Shown piece by piece: positions 6,113 to 7,997 of a DNA stretch of 7,997 nt (its first letter is position 1; every line of letters starts with the position of its first letter). The stretch is from Bacillota bacterium (GTDB taxonomy: Bacteria > Bacillota > Clostridia > Christensenellales > CALWSW01): positions 1 to 7,997 of the forward strand of contig JAEYFO010000237.1 in the NCBI GenBank assembly GCA_023402915.1, given 5' to 3'. The notes below the pieces were generated by a model, which saw only the letters and a program-made list of their open reading frames with translations, ran no database searches and was not told the DNA's origin. A program made the position numbers and the translations under genes.

Positions 6113-6808
6113 ATGCCCGCATATATCGACCGCCCCTTTCGCCATGAGCTGAAGTATTACATCAATCAGGGCGATTACGAAGTGCTTCGCAACCGTCTGG
6201 CTCTGACCATGGACAGGGACGAAAACGCCGATGAATACGGCGAATACCACATCCGCAGCCTTTATTTTGACGACGTGATCAACTCCGCCGTGCGCGATAA
6301 GCTCGACGGCGTGGACGAGCGCAAAAAGTACCGCATCCGCATCTATAACCTTTCCGACCGGATCATCAGCCTGGAGTGCAAGCAGAAGGTGGGGCAGTAT
6401 ATTCACAAGCGCTCCATGCGCATCAGCCGCGACCTGTGCGACGCCATCTGCGCCGGGGACTACGAGCCGCTCCTTTCGTGCGACGCGCCCCTTGCCCGGG
6501 AAATGTATTATCAGATGAGCTGCCGCCTGCTGCGCCCGGCCGTGATCGTCGATTATGTCCGCGAAGCCTTTGTCGCCGCCTATCAGGATGTGCGCATCAC
6601 GTTCGACAAGGATCTGCGCACCGGCGTGTTTTCCAGGGATCTGTTCGACCCCCATGTTCCCACTGTCAAAGCCGTTGACGGATATGATATGATACTGGAG
6701 GTCAAATTCAACAAATACCTGCCGGAATACTACCACCGGCTCGTGCAGGTGGATGCATCCATTCACAGCGCCGTGTCCAAATACGTCCTGTGCCGCAAGT
6801 TCGAATAG
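6113..6808 (+). CDS. VTC-domain protein (polyphosphate polymerase type, triphosphate tunnel fold)
   Basis: Predicted 231 residues from ATG 6113, preceded by GGGAGGAA at 6103-6110. The in-frame TTG at 6092 would add only seven residues upstream of this site. The charged blocks that line the VTC tunnel appear in order: HELKY (11-15), RSLYFDD (48-54), KYRIRIYN (72-79), LECKQK (87-92), YVREAF (148-153), RITFDKDLR (161-169) and ILEVKFN (194-200). In yeast Vtc4 this tunnel polymerises polyphosphate from ATP; the bacterial stand-alone domain is annotated by homology, and its product here is inferred. There is no SPX domain and no membrane segment, so it should be cytosolic and would need a membrane partner to act as the yeast complex does. 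The DUF4956 protein 241 nt downstream is the obvious candidate. It starts 66 nt after the CotH stop and is probably co-transcribed. Confidence 0.92.
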   Translation: MPAYIDRPFRHELKYYINQGDYEVLRNRLALTMDRDENADEYGEYHIRSLYFDDVINSAVRDKLDGVDERKKYRIRIYNLSDRIISLECKQKVGQYIHKRSMRISRDLCDAICAGDYEPLLSCDAPLAREMYYQMSCRLLRPAVIVDYVREAFVAAYQDVRITFDKDLRTGVFSRDLFDPHVPTVKAVDGYDMILEVKFNKYLPEYYHRLVQVDASIHSAVSKYVLCRKFE

Positions 6809-7049
6809 GCGAAGGGCGGAACGGAAGGGCAGGCGGGCGGCGGGAAGAAGAGGCCGCCGCAGGCCGCGAAAACCGGCGCAATCAGGCGGAGTTTCTTTGG
6901 GGCAAGTCCTTCCCCTCAGAAGAGCCGGAAAGCGGATTGAAAAAGGCCGAAAAACAGCCGGGAAACCGGCCGCCCCGATCGAAGAAGAGCCGCAGTCAGT
7001 CAAAACAAAAGCAGCGCCGCTGCTTTACAGCATCGAAGGAGGAACTCCC
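6809..7049 (+). other. Gap inside the cluster with several hairpins
   Basis: This 241-nt gap lies between the VTC stop and the DUF4956 start and is strongly G/A-rich. It holds GGCGGC/GCCGCC (6836-6841 with 6853-6858), GCCGG-GAAA-CCGGC with a GNRA-type loop (6957-6970) and AAAGCAGC-GCC-GCTGCTTT (7008-7026). I see no promoter, no T-rich terminator and no small gene with a ribosome binding site. It may be a processing or stability region between co-transcribed genes. Confidence 0.5.
7008..7026 (+). other. 8-bp hairpin before the DUF4956 ribosome binding site
   Basis: AAAGCAGC (7008-7015) pairs perfectly with GCTGCTTT (7019-7026) around a 3-nt loop. It lies 11 nt before the GGAGG core at 7038-7042. 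Only three T follow the stem base, so termination would be poor. A protective 5' structure after RNA cleavage, or a partial attenuator, are both possible. Confidence 0.5.
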
Positions 7050-7733
7050 ATGCAGAACAACACCACTACCATCAAAGACGTGCTTTCGGGCATGACGGAT
7101 CTTTCGTCCAACTCGCTCTCGCCGCTCAACGTCATCATCACGCTGCTGCTGGCCTGCGCGATCGGCCTGTTCATCTTCTTCATCTATCGAAAGACCTTCT
7201 CCGGCGTGATGTATTCGCGCAATTTCGGCCTTTCGCTGGTGATGATCACGATGATCACGTCCCTCATCATCCTGCCCATCACCAGCAACCTCACGCTCTC
7301 TCTGGGCATGGTGGGCGCGCTGTCCATCGTTCGCTTCCGCACCGCCGTCAAGGACGCCATGGACACCATGTTCATGTTCTGGGGCATCGCCGTGGGCATC
7401 TGCCTGGGCGCGCGCTTCTGGGTGGTAGCCATCATCGGCTCGCTGGGCATCGGCCTTCTGATGGTGCTTTTGACCATGCTCAAGTTCCGCACGGCGCTGC
7501 CCTATCTGCTCGTGCTCCATTTTGACACGGCCGCTTCCGGCCAGGTGCGGGCGCTCCTTTCCAAGCTCCCCGGACACAAGCTCAAGAGCCGCACCGTCCG
7601 CGGCAATTCCGTCGAAATGACCGTCGAGATGCGCCTGCGCGCCGAAGAGTCCGGCTTCGTGGACAAGTTCCTCATGATCGAGGGCGTGTACGACGCTTCC
7701 CTCATCAGCTATCAGGGCGACATCATTTCCTGA
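7050..7733 (+). CDS. DUF4956 multi-pass membrane protein
   Basis: Predicted 227 residues from ATG 7050, with AAGGAGGA at 7036-7043 (7 nt from the core to the ATG). Hydrophobic segments lie at about 26-46, 60-78, 82-94, 105-121 and 123-142. Basic residues in YRKTF, RFRTAVKD and LKFRTALPY suggest that those loops and the C-terminus face the cytosol, with the N-terminus outside. The block GMVGALSIVRFRTAVKD (86-102) followed by FWGIAVGI is the hallmark of DUF4956. Residues of about 152-227 form a soluble alpha/beta tail, probably a small ferredoxin- or ACT-like domain. The family has no established biochemical role that I know of. Genes of this family commonly sit beside VTC-domain genes, so a role as the membrane partner or exporter of the VTC product is a reasonable inference. 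The frame stays open far upstream of 7050, but without a ribosome binding site and with unlike composition. Confidence 0.9.
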   Translation: MQNNTTTIKDVLSGMTDLSSNSLSPLNVIITLLLACAIGLFIFFIYRKTFSGVMYSRNFGLSLVMITMITSLIILPITSNLTLSLGMVGALSIVRFRTAVKDAMDTMFMFWGIAVGICLGARFWVVAIIGSLGIGLLMVLLTMLKFRTALPYLLVLHFDTAASGQVRALLSKLPGHKLKSRTVRGNSVEMTVEMRLRAEESGFVDKFLMIEGVYDASLISYQGDIIS

Positions 7734-7752
7734 TTTTCCGATGTTTGAAAAA

Positions 7753-7800
7753 CGGCGCGAAGCGGAGGGAGCGCCGGGCGCGGGAAACGATGGCTTTTTT
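7753..7800 (+). terminator. Weak candidate terminator after DUF4956
   Basis: CGGCGC (7753-7758) can pair with GCGCCG (7771-7776) around a 12-nt loop, but the T6 run (7795-7800) is 18 nt beyond the stem, which is not the usual geometry. The bases before and inside the 5' arm closely match the terminator region at 2232-2254, so this may be a decayed copy of the same element. No better terminator is visible before the promoter at 7949. Confidence 0.3.
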
Positions 7801-7807
7801 GCAGAAA

Positions 7808-7834
7808 TTTTTTGAAAAAACCGGAATTTTCCGG
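7808..7834 (-). terminator. Possible minus-strand terminator-like palindrome
   Basis: CCGGAATTTTCCGG (7821-7834) is self-complementary over 6 bp per arm, less if a four-base loop is allowed. Read on the minus strand it is followed directly by TTTTTTC (the A6 at 7815-7820), the layout of an intrinsic terminator. No minus-strand gene is visible that would need it, so it may only block antisense transcription. Confidence 0.3.
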
Positions 7835-7948
7835 AACGAAACCGCCCGCTGCTTCGTCTAAATGGGCGAAGAATTCCCTGCCGTTTCCTCCGTTAACAGA
7901 AAATTCAGAGTTTCTTCGTAGTCTGGTGATGGTTTTTGTGCAAAGATT

Positions 7949-7957
7949 TGCTATAAT
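7949..7957 (+). promoter_or_regulatory. Extended -10 promoter for a gene beyond the window
   Basis: TGC (7949-7951) followed by a consensus TATAAT (7952-7957) gives a strong extended -10. No well-spaced -35 is present; TGGTGAT (7924-7930) and TTGTGCA (7936-7942) only loosely resemble the TTGTGAC box at 281-298. Transcription would start near 7964. The last bases contain GGAAAGG (7982-7988) and an ATG at 7991, but they are only two bases apart, so that ATG is a doubtful start. Confidence 0.6.
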
Positions 7958-7997
7958 ATCCATGACAAGAATCCCAAACCCGGAAAGGGTATGAATC

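Noticed and set aside
6068..7003. 311-codon minus-strand open frame
   Set aside because: It is antisense to the VTC gene, whose conserved blocks are unmistakable. The minus product has no recognisable domain.
6753..7049. Open extension upstream of the DUF4956 gene, overlapping the VTC gene
   Set aside because: It gives a basic Arg-rich leader unlike any membrane protein start, whereas ATG 7050 has a strong ribosome binding site and the expected family N-terminus.
7712..7963. 83-codon minus-strand open frame (M-D-I-I-A-N-L-C...)
   Set aside because: Its start region overlaps the + strand promoter at 7949-7957, it runs through the minus-strand terminator-like palindrome and into the end of DUF4956, and it has no convincing ribosome binding site or family.

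Overview
The window reads as chromosomal DNA from a GC-rich, Gram-positive-type bacterium, most likely a high-GC member of the Clostridia. The reasons are strong AAGGAGGA-type Shine-Dalgarno sites before every complete gene, extended -10 promoters, hairpin-plus-T intrinsic terminators, secreted proteins with a monoderm style (signal peptide, Pro/Thr-rich stalk, C-terminal membrane anchor), and gene families common in gut and rumen clostridia. This is an inference from style, not a taxonomic identification. All complete genes are on the + strand.

Layout. (1) Positions 1-163 hold the 3' end of an unrecognised gene, followed by a clean intrinsic terminator (177-205). (2) A promoter with a tandem TTGTGAC box and extended -10 (281-314) drives a single gene (393-2138). 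It encodes a secreted beta-helix surface protein on a proline-rich stalk with a C-terminal membrane anchor, and it ends in a near-perfect terminator (2243-2284). (3) Positions 2139-3016 have no believable gene. Their last quarter carries an extended -10 promoter (2786-2791) and a roughly 220-nt leader with a 5' hairpin and GCCCTTTG motifs at exact 62-nt spacing. (4) A three-gene cluster follows: 3017-6046, a membrane-anchored extracytoplasmic CotH-family atypical kinase with three lamin-tail domains and a chitobiase-like domain; 6113-6808, a stand-alone VTC (polyphosphate polymerase-type, triphosphate tunnel) protein; and 7050-7733, a DUF4956 multi-pass membrane protein. (5) Positions 7734-7997 are intergenic, with a weak terminator candidate and a good promoter (TATAAT at 7952-7957) for a gene beyond the window.

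How the genes may work together. From general knowledge, CotH, VTC and DUF4956 genes often travel together in bacteria, but the joint function is not established as far as I know. In this window the VTC protein should be cytosolic, DUF4956 should be in the membrane, and the CotH kinase and the beta-helix protein should be outside. A testable model is that VTC makes polyphosphate or a related polyanion, DUF4956 anchors or exports it, and the secreted kinase and surface proteins use, bind or modify it at the cell surface. The PhoB/PhoP-like tandem box at 281-298 would fit phosphate-linked control of the neighbouring gene, but that is speculative.
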